From JAJFHI01 sp050633705 (lineage in GTDB: Bacteria; Pseudomonadota; Alphaproteobacteria; Rhizobiales; Hyphomicrobiaceae): 64,000 nt of DNA. Each line of letters opens with the position of its first letter. The first letter of the stretch is position 1. Under the pieces are notes generated by a model that worked only from the letters and a program-made list of their open reading frames with translations, had not been told where the DNA came from and did no database searches. This document shows, piece after piece, positions 17,699-26,726 of this stretch. The stretch spans positions 23,678 to 87,677 of the forward strand of contig JBOEGZ010000011.1 in the NCBI GenBank assembly GCA_050633705.1. The letters are read 5' to 3'. A program made the translations under genes and the position numbers.

Positions 17699-18160
17699 AT
17701 GTTGAATCCAATCACACTCTTCACCAGTTTCAAGGGGCGCATTGGCCGTCGCAGTTATTGGTTTGGCTTGATCGTTCTGATTGCAATCAGTCCGTTTTCC
17801 GTTGGTGCGATTCTATCCGCTGACCCATTTCGCGAAGCCGTGACGACCATCAAGAACCTTGGCCTCGCCGGCCTTGGCTGGTCCCTGGCACTTCTTATCC
17901 CGTTGGCCGCTCTCAATACCAAGCGGTTGCACGATCTTGATCAAACGGGGCTCAAAGCTCTTTTGTTTTACGCCCCCGCCGCTTTGTCGTCGATCACACT
18001 TTTTACAGGCTGGCAGCCCGATATGCAGCAACAGATCATTTCCTACACCACCCTGCTTGCAACATTTCTAGGTGCAACAGGAATTTGGTTTTTGCTACGG
18101 CTTGGTTTTACCGGAGGGACCGACGGGCCAAACTCATACGGGCCCGACCCCAGCGCTTAG
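17699..18160 (+). CDS. DUF805 membrane protein, copy 4 of 4
   Basis: A 153-residue DUF805 protein: FKGRIGRRSYWFG at the start, NTKRLHDLDQTGLKALL in the middle (RLHDLD subtype, like copy 2) and GGTDGPNSYGPDPSA at the end. Three to four membrane helices. It is followed 59 bases later by dapE. The family has no agreed function; placement here beside DAP genes is suggestive only. Confidence 0.88.
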   Translation: MLNPITLFTSFKGRIGRRSYWFGLIVLIAISPFSVGAILSADPFREAVTTIKNLGLAGLGWSLALLIPLAALNTKRLHDLDQTGLKALLFYAPAALSSITLFTGWQPDMQQQIISYTTLLATFLGATGIWFLLRLGFTGGTDGPNSYGPDPSA

Positions 18161-18219
18161 ATCTTGATCCATCCCCGCCTACCTCTATCTGAAACACGCA
18201 CCATCGAAACCGAAATAGC

Positions 18220-19422
18220 ATGACCATCGACGCCACAGACCCAGTCGCCCTCACCCGTGCCCTCATTCAATGTGAGAGCATAGCGCCAGCAGATGATGGC
18301 GCGCTTGGTCTGCTTGAAGAAATTCTGACCCGAGCCGGTTTCACTTGCCACCGTTTGGTTTTCTCAGAAAGCGGCACTTACGACGTCGACAACCTCTACG
18401 CCCGCATTGGCACAACGGCACCCAACCTTTGTTTTGCCGGTCACACAGATGTCGTGCCACCGGGGGATCTCGCGCAATGGACCCACCCGCCGTTCGCCGG
18501 CGAAATTACCGATGACATTCTCTACGGTCGCGGTGCCGTTGACATGAAGGGAGGCGTTGCCTGTTTTATCGCTGCTACTCTTCGCCACTTGGCCGAAAAC
18601 GATGGCAAGCCCGCAAGTGGATCACTAAGCTTTCTTATCACAGGCGATGAGGAAGCCGACGCCATAAACGGTACTGTAAAAGTACTGGACTGGCTCAAGG
18701 AAAAAGGTGAAGTGCTCGATGCGTGTTTGGTTGGCGAACCTTCCAATCCAAATGCGCTCGGTGATCAAATGAAAATCGGCCGACGCGGCTCTGCAAACGG
18801 GCAACTCGTCGTTCATGGCAAACAGGGACATGTTGCCTACCCGCAATTGGCCGATAACCCCGTGCCAAAACTCACCAAACTTATTGATCACCTCGCCAGC
18901 ACACCGATTGATACAGGAACAGACAACTTCGAACCATCAAATTTACAAGTCACAATTCTCTCGGTACCCAACACCGCGACAAACGTGATCCCGGCAGCAG
19001 CGACTGCGACCTTCAATATCCGCTACAACGACACTTGGCGCCGTCCGACAATTGAGGCGTGGGTTCATGATCAACTGGCAAAGGCCGTTAAAGCCGAGGC
19101 CGATAATGGCAACGAAATCAGCTACAACATTACCTTTGCGGGCACTGGAGACGTATTCCTGACCGAACCAGGACCGCTGACCCAGACACTGTCAAACGCA
19201 GTTGAGGCGGTCACAGGACGCAAACCAGCGCCAACAACGGGTGGTGGCACCTCTGATGCCCGCTTCATCAAAGATGCATGTCCTGTAATCGAGTTTGGCT
19301 TAGTGAATGCCAGCATTCACGATATCGACGAGCACGTCCCGGTCGCAGATCTCAAGGTGCTAACCCAGATCTACCAACGGTTCATCGCAGACTATTTTGC
19401 AGCGACTGTACCAAAGACCTAA
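18220..19422 (+). CDS. dapE: Succinyl-diaminopimelate desuccinylase
   Basis: This 400-residue M20-family dizinc hydrolase removes succinate from N-succinyl-LL-DAP in lysine and peptidoglycan precursor synthesis. Zinc-ligand motifs are FAGHTDVVPPGD and GRGAVDMKGGVACF, with the catalytic Glu pair in ITGDEEADA. The dimer or lid domain lies in the middle, and the C-terminal motif is GGGTSDARFIKD. The ATG is at 18220. DapE is distinguished from the related argE at 23456 by the longer chain and by this C-terminal motif. Confidence 0.95.
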   Translation: MTIDATDPVALTRALIQCESIAPADDGALGLLEEILTRAGFTCHRLVFSESGTYDVDNLYARIGTTAPNLCFAGHTDVVPPGDLAQWTHPPFAGEITDDILYGRGAVDMKGGVACFIAATLRHLAENDGKPASGSLSFLITGDEEADAINGTVKVLDWLKEKGEVLDACLVGEPSNPNALGDQMKIGRRGSANGQLVVHGKQGHVAYPQLADNPVPKLTKLIDHLASTPIDTGTDNFEPSNLQVTILSVPNTATNVIPAAATATFNIRYNDTWRRPTIEAWVHDQLAKAVKAEADNGNEISYNITFAGTGDVFLTEPGPLTQTLSNAVEAVTGRKPAPTTGGGTSDARFIKDACPVIEFGLVNASIHDIDEHVPVADLKVLTQIYQRFIADYFAATVPKT

Positions 19423-19465
19423 CGAACAGTCTGCGCGGCGCATCAATTACCTATGAGCCGACCGA

Positions 19466-19834
19466 TCAGGACCCAGATTGGTTGCGTCCCATAACCCACA
19501 GGTAGACAGCCCAGGCGACAACCGCGAACACAAGGTTTAACAATAAAACCATAATCCACGATGCACCGACGCCGAACACGAGCTTGGCAAGGACAGACGG
19601 AATAATCGTCAATGCTGCAAGCGCGGTCACAACGGCGCTAGAGCCGCTCATCTGTGAATAAATCACGGGAAGCAATGCAGCGACGGCGATTGCGACGATG
19701 AAACGCCCGTACTTCGCCAGCAAAGCGACGAGATCAATTTCAGGAAATGCAAACACAACCGCCAAACTATTGACGATTGTTCCAGCAATTCCAGCAGCAA
19801 TCACAGCAAGTATAACGCGTACATTGTCCGACAT
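19466..19834 (-). CDS. Hypothetical small membrane protein
   Basis: A 122-residue protein with four hydrophobic segments (ILAVIAAGIAGTIVNSLAVV, YGRFIVAIAVAALLPVIY, a third at ~75-90 and a fourth near the C-terminus, LVFAVVAWAVYLWVMG). No family is recognised. The ATG at 19834 (MSDNVRVIL) is taken rather than an in-frame start 15 bases upstream. It converges with dapE, and dcd lies upstream (higher coordinates) in the same direction after ~100 bases. Confidence 0.65.
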   Translation of the reverse strand: MSDNVRVILAVIAAGIAGTIVNSLAVVFAFPEIDLVALLAKYGRFIVAIAVAALLPVIYSQMSGSSAVVTALAALTIIPSVLAKLVFGVGASWIMVLLLNLVFAVVAWAVYLWVMGRNQSGS

Positions 19835-19937
19835 TATCAAGACTCCCAACAGCCATCAGTGATGAATGTGATCAATAGTGCATACAAACTTCACGACAAC
19901 AACTGGATTTTGAAGTCAAAGCCAAACGGCGCGACGC

Positions 19938-21023
19938 CTATTTAAAGTGCTTTGATAGCTTCAAACCTTGAGCCTGATAGTTGGAGCCAAGATCGCGACC
20001 ATACAATAGATCAGGCACTTCAGTCATTTTCTCATACACCAAACGCCCGACAATTTGCCCATCCTCGACAATAAATGGCACGGTGTGAGAACGCACTTCA
20101 AGAACGGCACGGCTGCCGCTACCGCCTGCTGCGGCATGACCAAAACCGGGATCAAAAAATCCGGCATAGTGCACCCGAAACTCACCAACCAACGGGTTAA
20201 ATGGCACCATCTCGGCAGCGTGACTTGGTGGCACGTGGACGGATTCTTTCGACGCCAAAATGTAGAATTGATCGGGATCTAGGACGAGCGATGATTTACC
20301 TTCCGCGTAGATCGGCTCCCAATAATCGGCAATGGCGCAACTGGCAGGTTTATCGACATCGACAATACCTGTGTGGCGCTTGGCGCGATAGCCAATCAAG
20401 CCATTTGAGTCTCCTGTCAGATCAACCGACAAAGCAATACCATTCGAAATGTCCGCATCAGCTTCGGACACAAGTGCCTCTTGGGCGTGAAGTTCGGCAA
20501 GCGCCTGGTCACCATCGTCTGCGTTCCCGTGACGGAAACGAATTTGCGACAACCGCGACCCCTGGCGCACGACGACGGGAAATGTTTGCGGACAGATCTC
20601 GGCATAAAGAGGCCCAGTATACCCGGCCGGTATTTGATCAAACGAAGCAACCTCGTCTGCGATCACGCGCGTAAAAACATCCAAACGCCCGGTTGAGCTT
20701 TTGGGATTGGTTGACGCTGATAGTTGTTCGGGAAGGTCCAATCTTTCCATCAGCGGCACAACATAAACACAACCGGTCTCCAGAACGGCGCTATCGCTCA
20801 AGTCGATCTCATGCAACTTCAGCTCTTGCAGCCTTTGCATAACCTTAGTGCCGGGCCCTGGCAGGAAGCTCGCACGCACGCGAAAGGCCACGGGGCCGAG
20901 CCGCAAATCGAGGCTGGCAGGCTGCAACTGATCCTCTGCCTGCGGACGTGCAAGCTTGATGACGTCAGAATCGATCAAGCCTGAAATATCCTGGGCGGGT
21001 AAAACCCCAGTCTTTTCGCTCAT
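19938..21023 (-). CDS. dcd: 2'-deoxycytidine 5'-triphosphate deaminase, long alphaproteobacterial form
   Basis: A 361-residue dCTP deaminase, about twice the length of the E. coli enzyme. It deaminates dCTP to dUTP, feeding thymidylate synthesis. The N-terminal half has RPQAEDQLQPASLDLRLG and a region STNPKSSTGRLDVFTRVI. The C-terminal half has PFNPLVGEFRVHYAGFFDPG and GSRAVLEVRSHTVPF, so each half looks like a dUTPase/Dcd-fold domain, as in the known long form. The ATG at 21023 (MSEKTGVLPAQD) is preferred over one at 21113. No close partner gene is seen. Confidence 0.9.
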   Translation of the reverse strand: MSEKTGVLPAQDISGLIDSDVIKLARPQAEDQLQPASLDLRLGPVAFRVRASFLPGPGTKVMQRLQELKLHEIDLSDSAVLETGCVYVVPLMERLDLPEQLSASTNPKSSTGRLDVFTRVIADEVASFDQIPAGYTGPLYAEICPQTFPVVVRQGSRLSQIRFRHGNADDGDQALAELHAQEALVSEADADISNGIALSVDLTGDSNGLIGYRAKRHTGIVDVDKPASCAIADYWEPIYAEGKSSLVLDPDQFYILASKESVHVPPSHAAEMVPFNPLVGEFRVHYAGFFDPGFGHAAAGGSGSRAVLEVRSHTVPFIVEDGQIVGRLVYEKMTEVPDLLYGRDLGSNYQAQGLKLSKHFK

Positions 21024-21180
21024 ATTAGATTTCTCTGCCACAATCTCAGCCCAAACCAGCTCAAACGCTGGTCCTCCCTTTATTCCCCGTCCCAACTGCC
21101 GACAACGCACCAATAATCGGGCACAAATAGCTGGTCTGAAGCCCGATATAGCCCAGTTGCATGGCCCCGTCTAAACTAAG

Positions 21181-21202
21181 GCCCTCTTGACGCCAAGAGG
21201 GC
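21181..21202. repeat. Perfect 9-bp inverted repeat between dcd and metZ
   Basis: GCCCTCTTG (21181-21189) and CAAGAGGGC (21194-21202) flank ACGC. No T-run follows on either strand, and it lies upstream of both genes, so an operator or a leader structure is as likely as a terminator. Confidence 0.6.
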
Positions 21203-21526
21203 TGGCACGTTAATCCCCGATGCCACACATAGTGAATTGGTCGATTAAAATATCAAACAGCCCATAGGGCTTGGTTTAGCGATTGTTCAGGTCGGACGAT
21301 CTTCCCCTGAATTTGGCGGCTCTAAACACATTTCTCTCTTTGATCGGCCAGGCTCTTGGCCGGTTTGATTGTAGGTTGTTATTGCCTCCAACCGCAGATT
21401 AAACCCGCTCAAAGGCCGTGTATATTTTCTCCACACCTGAGAGCACTGGCAGGCAGGTTGACACCTTGGGCTTTTGTCCTGGTGAAAAATTATCCTTCCC
21501 TTGCGGTTGGTCAAAAAAGTAAAACT

Positions 21527-21531
21527 AAGGA
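21527..21531 (+). promoter_or_regulatory. Ribosome binding site of metZ
   Basis: AAGGA lies 7 bases before the ATG at 21539 and decides this start against one 183 bases upstream. Confidence 0.75.
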
Positions 21532-21538
21532 CACACTT

Positions 21539-22747
21539 ATGACGTCGCCCAAAAAACCTCTTTCTGATCCTCAATCGTGGCATCCAGCCACTCAGCTGGT
21601 TCATGGTGGTTCCATGCGCTCGCAGTGGGGTGAAACCTCTGAAGGGTTATTTCTAACGCAGGGCTTCGTCTATAACAGCGCAGAACAAGCGGAAGCGCGT
21701 TTCAAAAATGAAGAACCTGCTGGCTACCAATACAGCCGTTTTGGCAACCCGACAGTCACGATGTTTGAAGAACGCATTCGGTTGATTGAGGGGGCTGAGG
21801 CATGTCGTGCGACTGCAACCGGCATGGCCGCGGTATCCTCTGCTATTCTATCGTACCTGAATGCCGGCGATCACATCGTTTCAGCACGCGCGTTGTTTGG
21901 TTCATGCCGTTATGTTGTTGAAGACCTGTGTCCGCGTTTTGGCATTGAATCGACCCTGATTGACGGCACTGACATTAATGCTTGGAAACAGGCGATACGC
22001 CCCGATACCAAAGCCGTTTTCTTCGAGACACCAGCCAACCCGACTTTAGATCTTGTCGACATAAAAGCTGTGTCCGACATCGCCCATGAAGCAGGTGCTA
22101 TGGTTATGGTCGACAATGTTTTTGCCACACCACTTCTGCAACGCCCAATGAAACACGGTGCTGATGTGGTGATCTACTCCGCGACAAAACATATCGACGG
22201 ACAGGGCCGTTGCCTGGGTGGTGCGGTGCTGGGTTCACAGGACTACATCAATGATCACCTGTCTGTATTCTTGCGCCAAACCGGTCCATCTATGAGTCCG
22301 TTCAATGCCTGGGTGATGTTGAAAGGTTTGGAGACCCTACCTGTTCGCGTAAAACAACAATGTGCGACCGCAAAAATCATTGCCGACGAACTCTGCAAAA
22401 TGTCTGGAATTAGCAAAGTTCTTTATCCAGGCCGTGAGGATCATCCTCAGGCCGAACTCGTCGCCAAGCAAATGAGCGGCGGCGGCCAAGTGGTGACATT
22501 TGAGATAAAAGGCGGACAAGCTGAAGCCTTCCGCTTCCTCAATGCACTTTCGATTGTGAAGATTTCCAACAACCTCGGTGACGCCAAAAGCCTCGTCACG
22601 CACCCAGCCACCACAACACACCAAAGGTTGAAGCCGGAAGATCGCGCAGAACTTGGTATTTCCGACGGCATGATCCGCATGTCGATTGGACTTGAGGAAC
22701 CTGGCGATCTTATTGCTGACCTTAAATCCAGTTTGTCTGCAATATAG
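21539..22747 (+). CDS. metZ: O-succinylhomoserine sulfhydrylase
   Basis: This 402-residue PLP enzyme of the Cys/Met metabolism family makes homocysteine from O-succinylhomoserine and sulfide, in methionine synthesis. The N-terminus WHPATQLVHGG, the segment EGLFLTQGFVYNSAEQAEAR, the PLP lysine motif YSATKHIDGQGRCLGG and the C-terminal SLVTHPATTTHQRL fit the family. MetZ rather than cystathionine gamma-synthase is favoured by the ATQLVHGG...RSQWGETSE opening and the neighbouring apaG, a conserved pair in Hyphomicrobiales. Confidence 0.93.
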   Translation: MTSPKKPLSDPQSWHPATQLVHGGSMRSQWGETSEGLFLTQGFVYNSAEQAEARFKNEEPAGYQYSRFGNPTVTMFEERIRLIEGAEACRATATGMAAVSSAILSYLNAGDHIVSARALFGSCRYVVEDLCPRFGIESTLIDGTDINAWKQAIRPDTKAVFFETPANPTLDLVDIKAVSDIAHEAGAMVMVDNVFATPLLQRPMKHGADVVIYSATKHIDGQGRCLGGAVLGSQDYINDHLSVFLRQTGPSMSPFNAWVMLKGLETLPVRVKQQCATAKIIADELCKMSGISKVLYPGREDHPQAELVAKQMSGGGQVVTFEIKGGQAEAFRFLNALSIVKISNNLGDAKSLVTHPATTTHQRLKPEDRAELGISDGMIRMSIGLEEPGDLIADLKSSLSAI

Positions 22748-22914
22748 GTTAACACCTCTTTCAAGCAGAAATTTGGAAGGTAGCCCGCAGACCAAGTCGC
22801 TGCGGGGCCATTGTCGCTCTGTGACATATTTGCTTGGACATAAAAATGGTAAGAGGCCAGCGTTGACCAGACGCGTCATCGCAGTAGATTAGAACTCTAA
22901 GTCCAATCAGGATT

Positions 22915-23340
22915 ATGACCGTGGAAAGCTTAAACCTCGAAGAAGCCCTTTACGAAACGGAGACGCGCGGCATTCGCGTCCGCGTGAAGCCGGAATTCGT
23001 CGAAGATGAATCATCACCCGACGACAACTACTTTTTCTGGGCCTACACCGTCGAGATCTGCAATGAAAGCGACGAAGCTGTGCAGTTAAAGTCTCGCCTC
23101 TGGCGCATCACCGATGGTCGTGGACTTACAGCAGAAGTCAGCGGACCTGGTGTCGTTGGCCAAACTCCGCTCATTCCACCGGGCTCATCCTTCAGCTATA
23201 CATCCGGCTGCCCCTTGGATACCCCGTCTGGCATCATGGTGGGCAGCTACCAAATGACTGACGGAGACGGCAAACCGTTTGAAGCGGCCATCCCTGCATT
23301 TTCGCTCGATTGCCCGTTTGAAACACCCAGCTTTCACTAA
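22915..23340 (+). CDS. apaG: Co2+/Mg2+ efflux-associated protein ApaG
   Basis: A 141-residue single-domain protein with a fibronectin III-like beta sandwich. Family motifs are DNYFFWAYTVEICNESDEAV, GVVGQTPLIPPGSSFSYTSG and MVGSYQM. The biochemical role is not settled; in Salmonella it affects cobalt resistance and magnesium efflux. AGGA just upstream of the ATG at 22915 supports the start. It follows metZ by 167 bases in the same direction. Confidence 0.93.
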   Translation: MTVESLNLEEALYETETRGIRVRVKPEFVEDESSPDDNYFFWAYTVEICNESDEAVQLKSRLWRITDGRGLTAEVSGPGVVGQTPLIPPGSSFSYTSGCPLDTPSGIMVGSYQMTDGDGKPFEAAIPAFSLDCPFETPSFH

Positions 23341-23455
23341 CGCGCCATCCGTCGCATTTTCAAAAAATGTTTGGGCCGGTCTGGAGGCAAAGATTCATGC
23401 GTAATACGTGCATTAATTCTCACCAAACAAACCCGCGAACGTGATAAGCTTTGGT

Positions 23456-24631
23456 ATGACAACGCCTCAATATTCCACCAAAGAACTGCTCGCCCGCCTC
23501 GTTGCATTCGACACGACGAGCCACAAAACCAATCTGCCATTGATCCGCTTCGTCGAAGACTATCTCGCGGGGTATCAAATACCAACAGACCTGGTATTGA
23601 ATGACGAGGGCACCAAGGCCAACCTCTTTGCAACCATTGGCCCAACCAACACATCTGGAATTTGTCTTTCCGGTCATACCGACGTTGTCCCGGTCGTTGG
23701 ACAAAACTGGGACACAGACCCCTTCACTGTTGTCGAAAAGAACAACAAACTGTTTGGCCGCGGCACGACCGACATGAAAGGCTTTCTCGCCTGTGTGCTG
23801 GCGGCCGTCCCAGATTTTAAATCCCGACCACTTAAAACACCCATCCACATTGCATTTTCCTACGATGAAGAAATCGGCTGCGTCGGTGTCCGCCCCATGC
23901 TCGGTGCTTTTGGCAAATCATTGACGCGCCCAGCACTGACGTTTGTCGGCGAACCGACCAACATGGGTGTCGTCAATGCTCACAAAGGGCCGATACGTTG
24001 GCGCGTTGATATTACGGGACGGGCCGCCCATTCGAGTATGGCCCCATTGGGCGTCAATGCAATTTACTACGCTGGCCGCATCATCAACGAATTGGGCAAC
24101 ATCGAACGAGAATTGATTGCATCGCCAAGGGATGAGCGTTTTGATCCTCCTTACGCAACCTTGCAAATAACCGAAATTGAAGGTGGCACTGCGAGCAACA
24201 TCGTTCCGGTATCCTGCACTTTCGGTTTTGAAATTCGCGCACTTCCAGGTCTTAAAGTTGATTACATAACCGGTCGACTTGAAGCGTTTATCGAAAATGA
24301 ATGCCTGGTGGACATGCGCAAGACGGCACCAGAAGCCGATATCAAATTGACGATCACCAATAGCGTCCCCCCATTTTCAGCAGACGCTGGCACAAAGGCT
24401 GTCGAGCTTGCTTCACATTTAACAGGGTCGAACCGCCTGTCTGCAGTGTCTTACACAACAGAAGCTGGGCTGTTTCAGGATGCTGACAGCCCATCGGTCG
24501 TTATCGGACCAGGCGACATTGCCCAAGCCCACACCGCCAATGAGTGGTTGTCGATTGAACAACTTGTTCGCTGTGAGGCATTCATGGTTCGCTTAGCAGA
24601 CTGGGCGACCAACAACACCTTGAACACCTAA
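23456..24631 (+). CDS. argE: Acetylornithine deacetylase
   Basis: This 391-residue M20-family hydrolase converts N-acetylornithine to ornithine. Metal-site motifs are LSGHTDVVPVVG and GRGTTDMKGFLACVLA, the catalytic Glu is in FSYDEEIGCVG, and the dimer domain begins after GEPTNMGVVNAHKGP. The ATG at 23456 (MTTPQYSTKELLARL) is chosen over a GTG 15 bases upstream; neither has a clear ribosome binding site. It is near argF and argD but on the opposite strand, converging on hslO. A role in other deacetylations cannot be excluded. Confidence 0.88.
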   Translation: MTTPQYSTKELLARLVAFDTTSHKTNLPLIRFVEDYLAGYQIPTDLVLNDEGTKANLFATIGPTNTSGICLSGHTDVVPVVGQNWDTDPFTVVEKNNKLFGRGTTDMKGFLACVLAAVPDFKSRPLKTPIHIAFSYDEEIGCVGVRPMLGAFGKSLTRPALTFVGEPTNMGVVNAHKGPIRWRVDITGRAAHSSMAPLGVNAIYYAGRIINELGNIERELIASPRDERFDPPYATLQITEIEGGTASNIVPVSCTFGFEIRALPGLKVDYITGRLEAFIENECLVDMRKTAPEADIKLTITNSVPPFSADAGTKAVELASHLTGSNRLSAVSYTTEAGLFQDADSPSVVIGPGDIAQAHTANEWLSIEQLVRCEAFMVRLADWATNNTLNT

Positions 24632-24670
24632 GAACCTGCCGCAAACACCTAGCGACCTGCCGCGCTAAAG

Positions 24671-25744
24671 CTAACCTTTGGTTTTGGGCAAGCTCTCTTT
24701 GGTTTTTAGCAGGTTCTCGACGTCGAACTCATACGTCTTTGTACAAAATTCGCACTTAACCTCTAGCTGGCCGCTTTCGCCGCGCATTTCGATCAGTTCT
24801 GGGTCATCAAACGACAACAGAAAGCTCTGCAACCGCTGTTTCGAGCACTGACAGTGCGCTTCAATCGGGCGCGGCGGCGAGGCGCGAACGCCCTCTTCGT
24901 GAAACAGCCGATAGATCAACCGCTCTGGTGTCAAGTTTGGATCAAGCAGTTCATGATCCTCAACCGTTTCGGCCAACAAACGCACACGTCGCCAGTCTTC
25001 GTTTTCTTCGACATCAGCGCCCGGCTCACCTTCGAAATCAGGGTCGTTCTCTCGACCATCGGTTTCAATCAGTTTGCCGCCTTCACTTGTCAGATGCTGT
25101 AATTGCAAACCACCCGCACGCCAACTCCATTGCCCACCTTGACCATCTGGACCGGCAACAAAATGTCGAGCAACAGCAAGGCGAATAAACGTTGGCAACT
25201 GTTCGGACTGGCGAAAATAGCTTAATGCGGCACCAATTAATCCATCCTGTTCAATAGCGACAATACCTTGATAGCGGTCCATCTCTCCACGCGGATCAAT
25301 TGTCATGGCCAGGTGACCGGTTCCGATCAGGTCGCTTTCCGCGATTGGCTCAGGCGACGCCACAAGCTCTTGCACGCGCGCTGCATCAAAGCGGGCATAC
25401 CCACGCAACTGTCCAGGGGTTTCAAAGTTGACGACCAACAAATTTAATGCGCCATCTGTGCTGGTTTGCAAAACAAGCTTGCCATCAAACTTCAGCGATG
25501 CTCCAAGCATCGCCGACAAAGTCACGGCCTGCCCCAATGCAATGCTAACGGGTTCTGGATAATCGTGGTTTCTCAACACCTCATCAACCGCGGCCCCAAG
25601 GCGTACAAGGCGCCCATTGATACGCGAGACAACCGTTTGAAACGGGACGACAACGTCATCTGGTAAATCTTCACCGCCCGGCAAACGGGCTGTCGTCAAA
25701 CCGCCCGATTGACCGTGATCTGGATTATCAGATTGCGACGTCAT
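24671..25744 (-). CDS. hslO: Hsp33 family redox-regulated chaperone
   Basis: A 357-residue cytoplasmic holdase chaperone activated by oxidation. The N-terminal substrate-binding domain has DEVLRNHDYPEPVS and ALGQAVTLSAMLGASLKFDG. The C-terminal redox switch carries the zinc cysteines as CxC (AHCQCSKQR) and CxxC (VKCEFCTKTY), matching Hsp33. An acidic insert (EGEPGADVEENEDW) lies between the two. The ATG at 25744 is 7 bases after the argF stop, so the gene is translationally linked to argF, as in other Hyphomicrobiales. Confidence 0.95.
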   Translation of the reverse strand: MTSQSDNPDHGQSGGLTTARLPGGEDLPDDVVVPFQTVVSRINGRLVRLGAAVDEVLRNHDYPEPVSIALGQAVTLSAMLGASLKFDGKLVLQTSTDGALNLLVVNFETPGQLRGYARFDAARVQELVASPEPIAESDLIGTGHLAMTIDPRGEMDRYQGIVAIEQDGLIGAALSYFRQSEQLPTFIRLAVARHFVAGPDGQGGQWSWRAGGLQLQHLTSEGGKLIETDGRENDPDFEGEPGADVEENEDWRRVRLLAETVEDHELLDPNLTPERLIYRLFHEEGVRASPPRPIEAHCQCSKQRLQSFLLSFDDPELIEMRGESGQLEVKCEFCTKTYEFDVENLLKTKESLPKTKG

Positions 25745-25751
25745 AGAAAAT

Positions 25752-26672
25752 TCAAGCTCCCAAGCACCAGGCAAGAACGGCCTTTTGAGCGTGTAGGCGG
25801 TTCTCAGCTTCGTCAAATATCACCGATTGCGGCCCGTCAATAACCTCGGTCGAAACCTCAAGACCACGATAAGCTGGTAAGCAATGCATAAAGATGGCGT
25901 CTTTGTCGGCACGCTTCATCATTTTGCTTGTCACAGCGTAAGGCTTCAACAATTTCTTGCGCCGTGCCACGCCCTTTTGGCCCATCGAGACCCAGGTATC
26001 GGTCACAACGCAATCGGCACCTTTGATGGCCTTCACAGGGTCGCTCGTGATTGTCACGTCGGCGCCATTTGCACGCACCCAATCGGTGACCTCTTTAGCC
26101 GGTTTCAGTTCTGTCGGAGTGCCAACGCGTAAGGTAAAACCAAATCTTTCAGCTGCATGCATCCAAGACGCGGCAACATTGTTGCCATCGCCAAGCCATG
26201 CCACTGTCCGCCCCTTTATTGGACCGAGGTTTTCTTCAAAAGTTTGCAAGTCAGCCATCACCTGGCATGGATGACTGACATCTGTCAGGCCATTAATAAC
26301 TGGAATACTTGAGTGTTGGGCAAGTTCGAGAAGTGTGTCGTGACTGTTTGCACGGATCATAATCGCATCGGCATATCGCGAAAGCACGCGCGCGGTGTCG
26401 GCAATAGACTCACCGCGTCCAAGCTGAAGGTCCGTGTGATTCATATTGATCGTTTGACCACCTAACTGGCGCATGCCGATATCAAACGAAACGCGGGTGC
26501 GTGTCGATGGCTTCTCGAAAATCATTACGAGGACGGCATCAGAAATGTTTTTTGGTCGCAACCGTGCAGGGACCTTCTTGCCAGCCTTCTTCATGGCGTG
26601 TGCGGCATTTAAGATTCGACGCAAAGACTTCGCATCAATTGCATTAATATCGAGAAAATTACGGATAGCCAT
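25752..26672 (-). CDS. argF: Ornithine carbamoyltransferase
   Basis: This 306-residue enzyme makes citrulline from ornithine and carbamoyl phosphate. The carbamoyl-phosphate loop is FEKPSTRTRVSFD, with further motifs DLQLGRGESIADTARVLSRY and SHPCQVMADLQT. The ornithine-binding motifs TDTWVSMGQ and MHCLPAYRG are intact. It starts 54 bases after argD and is followed closely by hslO, forming argD-argF-hslO. Confidence 0.96.
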   Translation of the reverse strand: MAIRNFLDINAIDAKSLRRILNAAHAMKKAGKKVPARLRPKNISDAVLVMIFEKPSTRTRVSFDIGMRQLGGQTINMNHTDLQLGRGESIADTARVLSRYADAIMIRANSHDTLLELAQHSSIPVINGLTDVSHPCQVMADLQTFEENLGPIKGRTVAWLGDGNNVAASWMHAAERFGFTLRVGTPTELKPAKEVTDWVRANGADVTITSDPVKAIKGADCVVTDTWVSMGQKGVARRKKLLKPYAVTSKMMKRADKDAIFMHCLPAYRGLEVSTEVIDGPQSVIFDEAENRLHAQKAVLAWCLGA

Positions 26673-26726
26673 GGCCCTAAGCCTGCTCCCTTTGATTTGT
26701 TATTTGGTGTCTAACTGAGTTGTAAT

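Larger units (their letters stand above)
21024..21538. other. 515-base gap between divergent dcd and metZ
   Basis: No gene is seen. It must hold the promoters of both dcd and metZ. The one clear structure is a perfect hairpin at 21181-21202. The metZ leader was inspected for a SAM-II riboswitch because that class precedes metZ in many alphaproteobacteria; the conserved 3' part was not found. Confidence 0.6.

Noticed and set aside
21360..21538. SAM-II riboswitch upstream of metZ
   Set aside because: A GATTAAACC-like stretch near 21400 resembles part of the loop, but the conserved 3' part (TGATAAATGTAGCTAAA) and the P1 pairing are absent.
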